A stretch of DNA of 64,000 bases from Geobacter sp. UBA6151 (GCA_002423105.1 DIUT01000042.1:34992-98991), one strand, 5' to 3'. Numbered from the stretch's first letter, positions 25,072-34,271 are shown. Notes: generated from the sequence alone by a model not told the origin. Translations and numbers: made by a program.

Positions 25072-25477
25072 AGACAATCCTGACCATGCTGAGCTGGCCA
25101 TTCAGGGCTTGCGTTCACAGAAACTGGCCAACACCATCTACCATGCCGAAGACGGCGAGGAAGCACTTGACTTTGTGTTCAGACGCGGCAAATTTGCTGA
25201 TCCTGCTCTCGCCCCACACCCGGACCTGATTCTGCTGGACCTCCGGCTTCCCCGGATAGACGGTCAGGAAGTGTTGAAGACCCTAAAATCTGATGACAGC
25301 ACCAAAAAGATTCCGGTGGTGGTACTAACCACATCAGAAGCGGAAACCGATGTTTCCGAAGCGTATGAGCACCATGCCAACAGCTATATGGTGAAACCGG
25401 TTACCTTTGAAAAATTTATGGCCTTGGCCGATGCAATCGGCTTCTATTGGCTGGCCTGGAACAAGAAGCCGGAATAA
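25037..25477 (+). CDS. single-domain response regulator (Rcp1-like)
   Basis: A 146-residue receiver. The acidic pocket is VEDNPDH, the phospho-Asp lies in DLILLDLRLPRIDG, and the Thr and Lys are in VVVLTTSEAE and YMVKPV. It has no output domain. The length and the extended alpha4 region match regulators paired with phytochrome-like or hybrid sensor kinases. The ATG with GGAGG five bases upstream lies inside the kinase gene, so the two are translationally coupled. Confidence 0.9.
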   Translation: MTQGAMTILLVEDNPDHAELAIQGLRSQKLANTIYHAEDGEEALDFVFRRGKFADPALAPHPDLILLDLRLPRIDGQEVLKTLKSDDSTKKIPVVVLTTSEAETDVSEAYEHHANSYMVKPVTFEKFMALADAIGFYWLAWNKKPE

Positions 25478-25518
25478 CCCGAACTACAACAGATTTTGCA
25501 TATACAGGGAGAATAACC

Positions 25519-25893
25519 ATGGCTGAGATTCTGCTGGTGGATGATGATCCTCAAGTACTAAAGGTATTCAGCATCTGTCTTGAAAAAGCGGGACACATCA
25601 TCACCACAGCCAATAATGGCATGGAGGCGATGCAGCTTCTGGAAAACCGGAAATTCTGCCTTGTTATAACCGACATCCTGATGCCTGAACGGGACGGATT
25701 TGAACTGATATTTTCCATGAGAAAACTGCCTAACCGGCCAAAAATCATTGCCATATCCGGCGGTTCCCCATCTCTTGGTCACGATTATGTGCTTGGGGTG
25801 GCCAAAACCATTGCAGCAGATATGGTTCTGCAAAAACCGGTAGACTTTGAAGCATTGACACAGGCGGTGCGGGAGGTACTGCAGGAACATTGA
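25519..25893 (+). CDS. CheY-like single-domain response regulator
   Basis: A 124-residue receiver: VDDDPQV, phospho-Asp in LVITDILMPERDG, IIAISGGSP and QKPVDF. It has no output domain. It follows the first regulator after 41 bases, with AGGGAGAA before the ATG, so the kinase probably addresses two separate receivers. The first may act in phosphotransfer and the second as output; this is inference. Confidence 0.9.
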   Translation: MAEILLVDDDPQVLKVFSICLEKAGHIITTANNGMEAMQLLENRKFCLVITDILMPERDGFELIFSMRKLPNRPKIIAISGGSPSLGHDYVLGVAKTIAADMVLQKPVDFEALTQAVREVLQEH

Positions 25894-25974
25894 CAGCAGC
25901 GTGCTGTTCACGGTATCAGATGGTGTCGGAATAGGGAACGCCCTTCCGGTAAATCATATCAAATGAGGAACACG

Positions 25975-26265
25975 ATGATTACACACATTGTACTGTTTAA
26001 ACTGGCGGAACCAACCCCCGAAAAGATCAACGCAGTGCGGGACCGCTTGTTGTCCATGCAGGGTACGATTGATCTGCTGCGCCACCTGGAAGCAGGAACC
26101 GACCTGATCCGCTCGGAACGTTCCTACGACGTGGCGCTGCTGACCAGATTCGACTCCCTTGAAGATCTACAGGCCTACCAGGTGCATCCCTACCATGCAG
26201 GCGAGGTGGTGCCGTTCATGAAAGCAAACTGCTCTTCAATCGTGGCCGTTGATTACGAAAGCTGA
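25975..26265 (+). CDS. Dabb-domain (stress-responsive A/B barrel) protein
   Basis: A 96-residue ferredoxin-like barrel: ITHIVLFKLAEPTPEKI at the start and the signature FDSLEDLQAYQVHPYHAGEV near the end. The function in bacteria is mostly unknown; some relatives act on polyketide-like or aromatic compounds. The second ATG was chosen because GAGGA lies six bases ahead of it. The gene ends one base before the phosphorylase gene, so the two are probably co-translated. Confidence 0.85.
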   Translation: MITHIVLFKLAEPTPEKINAVRDRLLSMQGTIDLLRHLEAGTDLIRSERSYDVALLTRFDSLEDLQAYQVHPYHAGEVVPFMKANCSSIVAVDYES

Positions 26266-26266
26266 A

Positions 26267-27031
26267 ATGGAAGCAGCACAGAAGATCGTGGGAATTGTAA
26301 CGGCGCTGCCAAAGGAACGGCGCGCCGTTCTTGCGTCTGCCCGGCAGGTACGAAAACAGATGATTGACGGCAACCCTCTGTACGACGCCCTGCTGGCCGA
26401 CAGGCAGGTATGCGTCATTGAAGGCGGCATGGGAAGTGCCGCTGCCTCCCGCGCCACCCGGCTTTTGCTTGGTGCGCGGCAGCCGGGGCTACTGTTGTCC
26501 GCCGGATTTTGCGGCGCTGTGCGAACAGGAGCTGGCGTGGGCGACGCCGTGATTTGCCAACGCCTGCTTACCCTTGATGCGTATGGGCTGAGCGAAATAA
26601 CACCGGCTGGCAACGAACGGGTCGCCTTGCAATTATCTGATGCACTTCAAAACTGCGGTATTACGGTCTGGCAGGGCAGCTTCATTACCACCGGACAAAT
26701 TATTTCCAAAACAGAACTTGCCCGTACCCTCCCCCCCAACCTGCCGACTCCGGTCCTGGAAATGGAAAGCGCGGCCGTGGCCCGAGAAGCAGCTGCAGCG
26801 GGCATTCCATTTGCAGCTGTCAGGACGGTCAGCGACGATGCCGCCGAAGTGCTGCTCTTTTCCCTGGATGAGCTGACCGGCGCCAACCAGCAGATCAGCA
26901 TCCCCAAGGTGCTGACTACCTGCCTAAAAAAACCGCGCATCATCCCCCAGCTTGCCCGGCTGGCTGCAAACAGCGCCAAAGCGGCTAAAAACCTGAAGAC
27001 CATCTGCCGGATATTGATGCACCGTTTTTGA
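26267..27031 (+). CDS. nucleoside phosphorylase-superfamily protein
   Basis: A 254-residue PNP/MTAN-type protein: GIVTALPKERRAVLAS, GGMGSAAASRATRLLL, SAGFCGAVRTGAGVGD and the purine-ribose contact LEMESAAVAREAAAAG are seen. It should cleave a nucleoside or thionucleoside such as methylthioadenosine or S-adenosylhomocysteine, or a hopanoid precursor as in HpnG; the substrate cannot be chosen from sequence. The ATG lacks a good ribosome-binding site but begins one base after the Dabb stop codon. A palindromic element begins two bases behind its stop codon. Confidence 0.8.
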   Translation: MEAAQKIVGIVTALPKERRAVLASARQVRKQMIDGNPLYDALLADRQVCVIEGGMGSAAASRATRLLLGARQPGLLLSAGFCGAVRTGAGVGDAVICQRLLTLDAYGLSEITPAGNERVALQLSDALQNCGITVWQGSFITTGQIISKTELARTLPPNLPTPVLEMESAAVAREAAAAGIPFAAVRTVSDDAAEVLLFSLDELTGANQQISIPKVLTTCLKKPRIIPQLARLAANSAKAAKNLKTICRILMHRF

Positions 27032-27032
27032 T

Positions 27033-27071
27033 TGTAGGGGCGAAGCACGTTTCATCTGCTTCGCCCCTACA
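27033..27071 (+). repeat. TGTAGGGGCG-type palindromic element, copy 2
   Basis: TGTAGGGGCGAAGCA and its exact reverse complement flank a nine-base loop. It begins directly behind the phosphorylase stop codon and is the cleanest copy in the window. There is no T-run, so it is not a typical terminator. Confidence 0.85.
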
Positions 27072-27086
27072 TTCTTAAACACAAAA

Positions 27087-27120
27087 AACCGGGGGTGGTT
27101 GTTGCCAACCACCCCCGGTT
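27087..27120 (-). terminator. rpsA terminator
   Basis: AACCGGGGGTGGTTG and its perfect reverse complement surround a four-base loop. On the minus strand it is followed by a T-run, so it ends rpsA transcription; it may also stop readthrough from the convergent phosphorylase gene. Confidence 0.9.
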
Positions 27121-27152
27121 CATATGTGATACGTGCAAAAAAAGCAAAGATG

Positions 27153-28883
27153 CTATTCGTTCGCTTTCTCTTCCATCCTGTTCTTCAGCAGTTCTCCCAG
27201 ATTGGAAGTAGCTTCGCCCGATCCGCCGCCCAGGTAGGTTTCAAACTCTGCCTTCTCAGTGGCAGCAGCCAGAGACTTGACCGACAGGGAGATCCGACGC
27301 TCACGGGAATCAGCACTCAGCACAACCGCCTCGATAGAATCGCCAACCGTGGCGAAATCCTTGGCAGAGGGCACTTTCTCGCGGGAAAGTTCGGACACAT
27401 GGATCAAGCCTTCGATTCCCTCCTCAATCTCGACAAAGACGCCGAAATCCGTGGTGGAGGCAACCTTGCCGATTATGCGGGTTCCGGGAATGTACTTCTG
27501 GGGAACCAGTGACCAAGGATCAGGGGTAAGCTGCTTGATGCCCAGGGAAATCCGCTCGTTCTGCGGATCAACTTTCAAAACAACTGCCTGCACCAGATCA
27601 CCCTTGCTGTAAACATCGCCGGGATGCTTGATCCGCTTGGTCCAGGAAATATCCGAAACATGTACCAGACCGTCAATTCCCTCTTCGATGCCAATGAACA
27701 TGCCAAAATCGGTCATATTCTTGATCTGGCCTTCCAGGGTAGTACCGATGGGGTATTTCTCAACAATGGAAGCCCAGGGATTATCACAAGTCTGCTTGAG
27801 GCCCAGGGATATCTTACGGTTCTGCAAATCCACACCCAGCACGGCCACTTCAACCTGGTCACCCACATTCAGCAGATCAGCAGCCTTACGAACCCGTCTG
27901 GTCCAGGACATTTCAGAAACATGCACCAGACCTTCAATGCCAGACTCGATCTCAACAAAAGCTCCGTATTCCATCAGACTGACCACGCGACCGCTGATCC
28001 GTGTGCCAACCGGGTAACGCTCGGCCAGCTTCTGCCACGGGTCATCCAGGGTCTGCTTGATACCAACGGAAACCTTGCCTTTTTCAGGGTCATACTTCAG
28101 CACCTTGACCGTCACTTCCTGGCCAGGCTTCAAAACATCAGCAGGCTTGCCAACCCGTCCCCAGGAGATGTCGGTCACATGCAGCAGACCATCAACACCA
28201 CCCAGATCAACAAAAGCGCCATATTCGGTCAGGTTTTTGACCACACCCGGCAGTATCTGGCCTTCAGCCAGTTTCTCCATGGTGATCTTGCGGGCTTCGG
28301 CACGCTCTTCTTCCAGCAGAGTGCGGCGTGACAGGACGATGTTGCCACGTTTCTGGTTCAGGTTGATGACCTTGAAGTTTCCGGACACGCCGATGTAGGC
28401 ATCACCATTACCTGAGGGGCGGATATCCACCTGGGAAGCAGGCAGAAAAGCGTTGACGCCATCAATATCAACGGTAAAGCCGCCATTGGTCTTGGCAACG
28501 ATCGTTCCCTGCACGATTGCGCCTTCACCACCGGCTTCATGAATTTTCTCCCAGGCCGCCATCTGCTCAGCACGGCGGCGGGAAAAACGGTTGGCCCCGT
28601 CACGGCTGGAAACCAGCTTCACTTTATCGCCAATGGCGACAGAAACATTGCCGTCACTGTCCTTGAATTCAGCAATGGGAACAAAACCTTCCGACTTGCG
28701 TCCCACATCAACCAGCACCATATCCAGATCTACCCGAACCACGGTCCCTTCCAGTATCTTATCCCGCTCAGGCCGGTCTTTCTGTTCCTTCAGACTGGCG
28801 CTGAACAGCTCTGCAAATTCACTACTCTGGTGCTCAACGTCCATCTCGTCAGTATCTACGTTGAGTCGTTTTACATCTGTCAT
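27153..28883 (-). CDS. rpsA: 30S ribosomal protein S1
   Basis: A 576-residue protein of six S1 RNA-binding domains. The last four are alike, each with a YGAFVEIESGIEGLVHVSEM-type core; the first two are more diverged, as is usual. It brings mRNA to the ribosome, especially where the ribosome-binding site is weak. The ATG was chosen downstream of AAGGGT; a longer frame has no ribosome-binding site. The arrangement behind cmk and ispH is common in the Desulfuromonadota. Confidence 0.97.
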   Translation of the reverse strand: MTDVKRLNVDTDEMDVEHQSSEFAELFSASLKEQKDRPERDKILEGTVVRVDLDMVLVDVGRKSEGFVPIAEFKDSDGNVSVAIGDKVKLVSSRDGANRFSRRRAEQMAAWEKIHEAGGEGAIVQGTIVAKTNGGFTVDIDGVNAFLPASQVDIRPSGNGDAYIGVSGNFKVINLNQKRGNIVLSRRTLLEEERAEARKITMEKLAEGQILPGVVKNLTEYGAFVDLGGVDGLLHVTDISWGRVGKPADVLKPGQEVTVKVLKYDPEKGKVSVGIKQTLDDPWQKLAERYPVGTRISGRVVSLMEYGAFVEIESGIEGLVHVSEMSWTRRVRKAADLLNVGDQVEVAVLGVDLQNRKISLGLKQTCDNPWASIVEKYPIGTTLEGQIKNMTDFGMFIGIEEGIDGLVHVSDISWTKRIKHPGDVYSKGDLVQAVVLKVDPQNERISLGIKQLTPDPWSLVPQKYIPGTRIIGKVASTTDFGVFVEIEEGIEGLIHVSELSREKVPSAKDFATVGDSIEAVVLSADSRERRISLSVKSLAAATEKAEFETYLGGGSGEATSNLGELLKNRMEEKANE

Positions 28884-28948
28884 GAGACCCTTACCCCCTG
28901 GAAAAATTACGCATACCCTGACCATCAGAGCAGCGAGTTCAGCACTGT

Positions 28949-28977
28949 ATCATAGAATTACTTTTTTTCAATCTGAA
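28949..28977 (-). promoter_or_regulatory. sigma-70-type promoter of rpsA
   Basis: On the minus strand TTCAGA (28972-28977) and TATGAT (28949-28954) are 17 bases apart; the spacer is A-rich. The -35 overlaps the last codons of ispH, giving rpsA its own promoter inside the operon. Confidence 0.5.
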
Positions 28978-29816
28978 TTGTTGATTTCCTCAAGCCGTGC
29001 CATGACATCATCAATGATCCATTTCGGCGTTGAGGCGCCTGCTGTCACCCCCACCTTGTCAACACCTTCGAACCAGGCAGGATCCAACTCCTGGGCAGTC
29101 TCAATATGATGGGTACGCGGTTGCAGCTCAGAGCAGATCTCCGCCAACCGCCTGGTGTTGGCGCTGTTGAATCCGCCGATCACAATCATGCAATCCACCT
29201 GCTGGGCCAGCTCTGTCGCCTCTTGCTGGCGCACTGCCGTTGCATCGCAGATGGTATTGAACACCCGTACCTCCCCGCCACGGCGCAGGCATTCATCCAC
29301 CACGTTCTTAAGATTTTCAAAGGACTGGGTGGTCTGGGCCACGACCGCCATTTTGCTCATCTTAGGCAGTTTTCGCACCTCTTCACCGGAAGCCACAACG
29401 TACACCTTGTCTTTGCCGTAGGAAACAATACCCTCAACTTCCGGATGGTCGGCATCACCCACCACCAGCACCTCATACCCTGTTTCGGACAGATACTTGA
29501 CATGCTCCTGGGCTTTTTTGACAAACGGACAGGTTGCATCAACCACCTTTAACTGCTTGCGCCCTGCCTCTTCCATCTCACTTGCCAGAACACCGTGGGA
29601 ACGGATGATGACCGTCCCGTCACTGACATGTTTCAGGTTATTGACAACGCTGACTCCCATCTCCTCAAGTTTTTGCACCACCTGCGGAGAATGAATGATC
29701 GGCCCCAAGGTAAAGGTTTTCTGCTCTTTTACCGCGGCTTCAAAAGCCATCTGGGTCGCCCGTTTCACACCGAAACAAAATCCTGCCCGTTTTGCCAGTA
29801 AGATTTCCATGGTCAT
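28968..29816 (-). CDS. ispH: 4-hydroxy-3-methylbut-2-enyl diphosphate reductase
   Basis: A 282-residue Fe-S enzyme of the last step of the MEP isoprenoid pathway. The three cluster cysteines are in KRAGFCFGV, DATCPFVKKA and FNTICDATAVRQ; the active-site His residues lie in IIHSPQVV and RSHGV. The ATG at 29816 overlaps the cmk stop; another ATG six bases on has better ribosome-binding-site spacing and may be the true start. It makes precursors for the polyprenyl synthase coded at 16721. Confidence 0.96.
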   Translation of the reverse strand: MTMEILLAKRAGFCFGVKRATQMAFEAAVKEQKTFTLGPIIHSPQVVQKLEEMGVSVVNNLKHVSDGTVIIRSHGVLASEMEEAGRKQLKVVDATCPFVKKAQEHVKYLSETGYEVLVVGDADHPEVEGIVSYGKDKVYVVASGEEVRKLPKMSKMAVVAQTTQSFENLKNVVDECLRRGGEVRVFNTICDATAVRQQEATELAQQVDCMIVIGGFNSANTRRLAEICSELQPRTHHIETAQELDPAWFEGVDKVGVTAGASTPKWIIDDVMARLEEINNSD

Positions 29817-30505
29817 GCGCCTTTTCCAGCAGTTCGTTCACGAAAAGCCTGTTCCATCAAGGCAACCACTTCGTCAATGGTAAGGCCGGTGGAGTCAATG
29901 GGAATCGCGTCATCCGCCTGGCGTAACGGCGCTAACTCCCGTTCTGAATCCTGACGATCCCGCTGCATAACACTTTGTATGGTTTCCTCCAGGCTGATCT
30001 GCTCACCTTTTGCCTGCAGTTCAAGAAATCGCCGCCGTCCCCGCTCTTCTGAAGAAGCTGACAGGAAAAACTTCAGTTCCGCATCGGGAAACACCACCGT
30101 GCCGATATCCCGGCCATCAAGGATGACGCCGCCCTTTTTCCCCATCCGCCGCTGCGAGGTAACCATCGCCTCCCGCACCGGCCCCAGGGAGGATATGCGT
30201 GAGGTCAGCATGGATATTTCCGGGCTGCGGATTTCGCTGGTCACATCGCGGCCATTGGCCATGACCCTGGTGGAGCCGTTTCCCTGAAGCAACTCCACCT
30301 CCGCGCTCCTGCAAAACGCCTGCACCGCCTGTTCGTCAGCCAGATCAAGGCCGCTTTCACGGGCCAGCCAGGCCATTGCCCGGTACATGGCGCCGGTATC
30401 GATCTCCAGATACCCCAATCGACGTGACAGGGCACGGCTTAAGGTGCTTTTTCCGGCACCTGATGGTCCGTCAACCGCTATGATGATCCCCCGTTCGCGA
30501 CTCAT
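29813..30505 (-). CDS. cmk: cytidylate kinase
   Basis: A 230-residue kinase that phosphorylates CMP and dCMP. The P-loop is DGPSGAGKSTLSRALSRR, followed by YLEIDTGAMYRA and the conserved ILDGRDIGTVVFPDAELKFF. It overlaps both aroA and ispH by four bases, so the three are translated from one message. This is the canonical enzyme, in contrast with the degenerate homologue at 22046. Confidence 0.96.
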   Translation of the reverse strand: MSRERGIIIAVDGPSGAGKSTLSRALSRRLGYLEIDTGAMYRAMAWLARESGLDLADEQAVQAFCRSAEVELLQGNGSTRVMANGRDVTSEIRSPEISMLTSRISSLGPVREAMVTSQRRMGKKGGVILDGRDIGTVVFPDAELKFFLSASSEERGRRRFLELQAKGEQISLEETIQSVMQRDRQDSERELAPLRQADDAIPIDSTGLTIDEVVALMEQAFRERTAGKGA

Positions 30506-31806
30506 CCCTGGGAAACCCCCTTTAATAGGTTAAAAAATCCGGGGAAGGATGTGGCGACACAGCCAACATCATCCACCGTGATTGCAGAGCGGCTTACCAG
30601 GGCCGCCACGGCAAGGGACATGGCGATCCGGTGATCACCAAAACTTGAAACAGTCCCTCCGGTCAACGATTCTGTACCAGTTATGACCATGCCGTCCTCG
30701 GTTTCTTCAATCAGCCCCGCGCCAATCGTGCGCAGGTTTGCTGCCATTGCCGCGATCCGGTCCGTCTCTTTCACCCGCAGCTCATGGGCGTCACGGATGA
30801 CCGTCGTCCCCTCGGCCAGGGCAGCGGCAACACTGATTACCGGAAACTCATCAATGGCCCGCGGCACCACATCGCCGCCGATCTCGATCCCTTTCAGGCG
30901 TGAAGAACGCACCAGCAGGTCGGCCACCGGCTCACCGGAAACCTCCCGTTGCTCCAGCAGCGTGATATCACCACCCATGCGCTGCAAAATCTCAAGCACA
31001 CCGGTTCTGGTGGGATTAACCCCCACGTTGCGGATTAGCAGTTCAGAACCGGGAACTATCAGTGCCGCCACCAGAAAGAAGGCCGCTGATGAAATGTCGC
31101 CGGGCACGACAATCTCCTGCCCTCGTAGCTCTTTGCCGGAACGCACGGTCACACTGGCACCACCTGTTTCAATATCCGCGCCGAAAAAGCGGAACATCCG
31201 CTCCGAATGGTCCCGGGACAGCGTCGGCTCCATAACCGTTGTAGTCCCGTCCGCATACAATCCGGCAAACATCAGGGCCGATTTCACCTGAGCACTGGCA
31301 ATGGGTGAAGTGTAGCTGATACCGTTCAGACGGCCACCGCTCAAGGCCAGCGGTGCCAGGGTACCGTTGCCCCGTCCGGCAATAGTGGCCCCCATAAGCC
31401 GCAGCGGTTCGGTCACCCGCTTCATGGGGCGCTTGCGCAGATACTGGTCGCCGGTCAGAACCGAAAAGAAGGATTGTCCGGACAACAGGCCGGTCATCAG
31501 ACGGATGGTGGTGCCAGAATTGCCGCAATCCAGCACATCCCCCGGCTCCTGCAAACCATGCAACCCCACCCCTTTGATTGTTATCAGCGAACCGTCATCC
31601 TCAATTGGTACCCCCATGGCGCGGAAGGCATTCATGGTGGAGAAGTTATCCTCTCCGCGCAGGAAGTTGGATATCCGCGTCACCCCCTGCGCCAATGAAC
31701 CCAGCATGATGGAACGGTGGGAAATAGACTTGTCTCCCGGAATAGACAGTTCACCGCGCAGCGCGGTAACCGGCTGGATAGTTATCGGTCTGGCCTGGTT
31801 GTGCAT
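30502..31806 (-). CDS. aroA: 3-phosphoshikimate 1-carboxyvinyltransferase (EPSP synthase)
   Basis: A 434-residue shikimate-pathway enzyme. PGDKSISHRSIMLG binds phosphate, and GNSGTTIRLMTGLLSG is the conserved signature of the class; KETDRIAAM and FGDHRIAMSLAVAAL are near the end. The alanine-free GNSGTT version suggests a class II-like enzyme, the type often less sensitive to glyphosate, though only assay can show this. It follows tyrA by nine bases. Confidence 0.96.
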   Translation of the reverse strand: MHNQARPITIQPVTALRGELSIPGDKSISHRSIMLGSLAQGVTRISNFLRGEDNFSTMNAFRAMGVPIEDDGSLITIKGVGLHGLQEPGDVLDCGNSGTTIRLMTGLLSGQSFFSVLTGDQYLRKRPMKRVTEPLRLMGATIAGRGNGTLAPLALSGGRLNGISYTSPIASAQVKSALMFAGLYADGTTTVMEPTLSRDHSERMFRFFGADIETGGASVTVRSGKELRGQEIVVPGDISSAAFFLVAALIVPGSELLIRNVGVNPTRTGVLEILQRMGGDITLLEQREVSGEPVADLLVRSSRLKGIEIGGDVVPRAIDEFPVISVAAALAEGTTVIRDAHELRVKETDRIAAMAANLRTIGAGLIEETEDGMVITGTESLTGGTVSSFGDHRIAMSLAVAALVSRSAITVDDVGCVATSFPGFFNLLKGVSQG

Positions 31807-31815
31807 GGTTGAACC

Positions 31816-32682
31816 TCAGGCAATCTCGTCACGCAGACGTTTTGATGTACGAAAGAACTGCTCCAGCCAGGGGCCGTCCCCTGCTGCCACCCGTTGCCGC
31901 AACGCCTCAAGGTCAGTCGCATAGCGGTCCAGCAGCTCCAGCAGCGGGCCGCTGTTCATCAGGGCGATATCCCGCCACATCACCGGATCCGATGAGGCGA
32001 TGCGGGTAAAATCCCTGAACCCTCCGGCAGAAAAGGCCAGAATGTTCTCCTCTTCCTCAGCTGAAGCAGCCACTGCATGCACCAGAGTGTAGGCAACCAT
32101 ATGGGGAAGGTGGGAAACTGCGGCAAAAACCCGGTCGTGGGTCAGCGGGTCCATGCATTCCACGCGGCTTCCGGCTGCTTCCCACAGCTGGCGAACCATG
32201 TGCAGGGCATGCGGGTTAGTCACGGCAGTGGGAGTCAGGATGCAGCGCCGCCCCTTAAAGAGTTCGGCAAAGGAGGCGGCGACCCCGGAACGCTCGGTTC
32301 CGGCAATGGGATGCCCCCCGACAAAATGGATTCCGGCGGGAAGCAGCGTTTCGCATTGCCGCACCAGTTCCAGCTTGACACTGCCGCCATCGGTGACAAT
32401 ACAGCCTGCCGGAAGATGGGATGCAATTTTTGCCACCACCCCCTCAACACTCCGCACCGGAACGGCAAGAAATACCAGGTCGGCATGGCAGACACCGGCG
32501 GCAAGGGACGCTGCCGCCTCATCGATGACTCCCAGTTCAAGAGCTGTCTGCAAGTTCTCCGGATCGCAATCAACACCGATCACCCGGCCCACAGCACCGG
32601 CTGCCTTGAGGGCGCGGACCAGGGAACCGCCGATCAGGCCGACGCCGATCACGGTCATGGTTTGAATAAGTGGCTGTGTCAT
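31816..32682 (-). CDS. tyrA: prephenate dehydrogenase
   Basis: A 288-residue NAD(P)-dependent enzyme of tyrosine synthesis. The nucleotide-binding motif is VIGVGLIGGSLVRAL; DGGSVK, GGHPIAGTERSG and AAVSHLPHMVAYTLV are conserved active-site regions. No ACT domain is present, unlike the feedback-controlled forms. The ATG overlaps the pheA stop by four bases. Confidence 0.95.
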   Translation of the reverse strand: MTQPLIQTMTVIGVGLIGGSLVRALKAAGAVGRVIGVDCDPENLQTALELGVIDEAAASLAAGVCHADLVFLAVPVRSVEGVVAKIASHLPAGCIVTDGGSVKLELVRQCETLLPAGIHFVGGHPIAGTERSGVAASFAELFKGRRCILTPTAVTNPHALHMVRQLWEAAGSRVECMDPLTHDRVFAAVSHLPHMVAYTLVHAVAASAEEEENILAFSAGGFRDFTRIASSDPVMWRDIALMNSGPLLELLDRYATDLEALRQRVAAGDGPWLEQFFRTSKRLRDEIA

Positions 32683-33758
32683 CGGGCTTTGGGGTAGGAA
32701 CCGAGGATTTTCAAAAACTGGCAGTAGCCCCGCAACTCTTCGATGGCCTCTCCGACGTGGGGTTCGGAAACGTGGCCCACCATATCCAGGAAGAAAATAT
32801 ACTCCCAGGCCTTGGTCTTCACCGGACGGGACTCGATCTTGGACAGGTTGACACCACGGCGGGCAAAGGGCTCAAGCATCCGGTACAGAATACCCGGCTC
32901 ATCCTTGACGGAAAACAGGATGGAAGTCTTGTCATTGCCGGACGGCTCGGCCAGCTTGCGCGAAACCACGATAAAGCGGGTAAAGTTGTTCACCTGATCT
33001 TCAATGCGCGAGCGCGCCACCTTCAGCCCGTAATGCTCGGCGGCGGCGCAGCCGGCAATGGCGGCGGCACTCAGGTCTTCCGCCACAATCTGGGCCGCAA
33101 GGGCTGTGGAAGCCACGTCAACCAGCGGAATATTGGGCAGGTTCTCCTCCAGCCAGTGGCGGCACTGAGCCAGGGCCTGGGGATGGGAATAGACCTTGCG
33201 CACATCCTCCATCCGCCCGGTACGGGAAAGCAGGTCGTGAGAAACCTCCAGCAACACTTCGGCGGTGATCTTCAGATCACTCTCCACAAACATGTCCAGC
33301 GTATGGGAGACCATCCCTTCCGTGGAGTTTTCCACCGGCACCACGCCGTACAGCGCCCTGCCCTTTTCCACCTCTTCAAAAACAGCCGGTATGGACTTCT
33401 GGGGGGTCAGCAGGGCAGACATGCCGAACTGCTGTTGGGCTGCAACATGGGTAAAGGTGGCCTGAGGTCCCAGAAAAGCCACCTGCATCGGAGATTCCAG
33501 GGCCAGACAGGCCGACATGATTTCCCGGAAAATACCGCGCAGCGCCTCGGAGGGCAACGGTCCCTGGTTCAGACGCACAACCCGCTCGTGGACCTCCCGT
33601 TCCCGGCTGGGCACATGAAAATCCCGTTCCTGAGTCGATTTGAGATGCCCCACTTCACCAGCCACCTGGGCGCGCCGGTTCAGCAATTCCACCAATTGGG
33701 CATCGATAGCGTCTATCTCTGTACGGAGTTGGTCAAGAGTCAATGGCTGCTGGGGCAT
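32679..33758 (-). CDS. pheA: bifunctional chorismate mutase/prephenate dehydratase
   Basis: A 359-residue enzyme. An AroQ-type chorismate mutase (residues 1-85: LRTEIDAIDAQLVELLNRRA) is followed by a prephenate dehydratase (about 90-275: VAFLGPQATFTHVAAQQ; VPVENSTEGMV) and a C-terminal ACT domain that binds phenylalanine (ESRPVKTKAWEYIFFLD). It opens the aromatic operon that runs on to rpsA. Confidence 0.97.
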   Translation of the reverse strand: MPQQPLTLDQLRTEIDAIDAQLVELLNRRAQVAGEVGHLKSTQERDFHVPSREREVHERVVRLNQGPLPSEALRGIFREIMSACLALESPMQVAFLGPQATFTHVAAQQQFGMSALLTPQKSIPAVFEEVEKGRALYGVVPVENSTEGMVSHTLDMFVESDLKITAEVLLEVSHDLLSRTGRMEDVRKVYSHPQALAQCRHWLEENLPNIPLVDVASTALAAQIVAEDLSAAAIAGCAAAEHYGLKVARSRIEDQVNNFTRFIVVSRKLAEPSGNDKTSILFSVKDEPGILYRMLEPFARRGVNLSKIESRPVKTKAWEYIFFLDMVGHVSEPHVGEAIEELRGYCQFLKILGSYPKAR

Positions 33759-33856
33759 CAGATACTTCCGGAATTAGAAAGGTAACAGCGTTTGGGTGGG
33801 ATAATGTAGTTGATGGGTGGTGGAATTGCAACCATTTTGCCCGATCGAACAGCAGA

Positions 33857-34090
33857 TCAGGGTCTGGATACCGGAATGACAGCGCTTAACGGACAGGCGC
33901 TGATACAGGCACCACAGAGCGTACAGCCAACGGGAGTAATGATTTTGGCGGTTTTGTGGTGATTGGTTGTTTCAAGCGTAAAGAGCCGCTCCGGACAGGC
34001 AGACACGCAAGGACCGCAACCGGAGCAGCGCTGTATGTCAATAAGCGGAGATACAGCGCCGTCCGCCTGATGGTCCGCATCAGGAATCAC
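33857..34090 (-). CDS. two [4Fe-4S] cluster ferredoxin-like protein
   Basis: Seventy-seven residues with two CxxCxxCxxxCP cluster motifs: CSGCGPCVSACP and CTLCGACISACP, spaced by about 30 residues. Start taken as a GTG at 34090 that lies inside the preceding Cys-rich gene; an overlap of 11 bases and CCGGAG just upstream support it, but the frame is open further. It probably carries electrons for a nearby or distant oxidoreductase. This is a small, easily overlooked gene. Confidence 0.65.
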   Translation of the reverse strand: MIPDADHQADGAVSPLIDIQRCSGCGPCVSACPERLFTLETTNHHKTAKIITPVGCTLCGACISACPLSAVIPVSRP

Positions 34091-34271
34091 CGAACAGCTC
34101 CGGCTGTTTCCATTCCTTAACCACCAGCTGTTTTTTGCGAAGCGGATAATAGCGGGGACAGGAAGCCACCACAGCACCGGCAGGCTGCTTGCAACTGCGT
34201 CGGCACCGCACGCAGAGTTTGTTGGCGGGGACCGATTCTTTTCTGTTTTTGGGGGCAACCGGTGTTTTCAT
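34080..34271 (-). CDS. small Cys-rich protein of unknown function
   Basis: Sixty-three residues, very basic, with cysteines in KLCVRCRRSC and VVASCPRYY (four in total), a pattern that could bind zinc or an iron-sulfur cluster. No family is recognised. Its ATG shares one base with the stop codon of the HIT gene (TAATG), and the ferredoxin gene overlaps its end, which argues that it is translated as part of this operon. Confidence 0.6.
   Translation of the reverse strand: MKTPVAPKNRKESVPANKLCVRCRRSCKQPAGAVVASCPRYYPLRKKQLVVKEWKQPELFGDS

Noticed and set aside
25893..25910. Hairpin ACAGCA-GCG-TGCTGT as a terminator
   Set aside because: Short stem without a T-run; not enough to call.
32670..33785. 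371-residue plus-strand ORF opposite pheA
   Set aside because: Lies wholly antisense to an unmistakable pheA gene; composition is His/Gln/Gly-rich as expected for a GC-rich shadow frame, and no ribosome-binding site precedes it.
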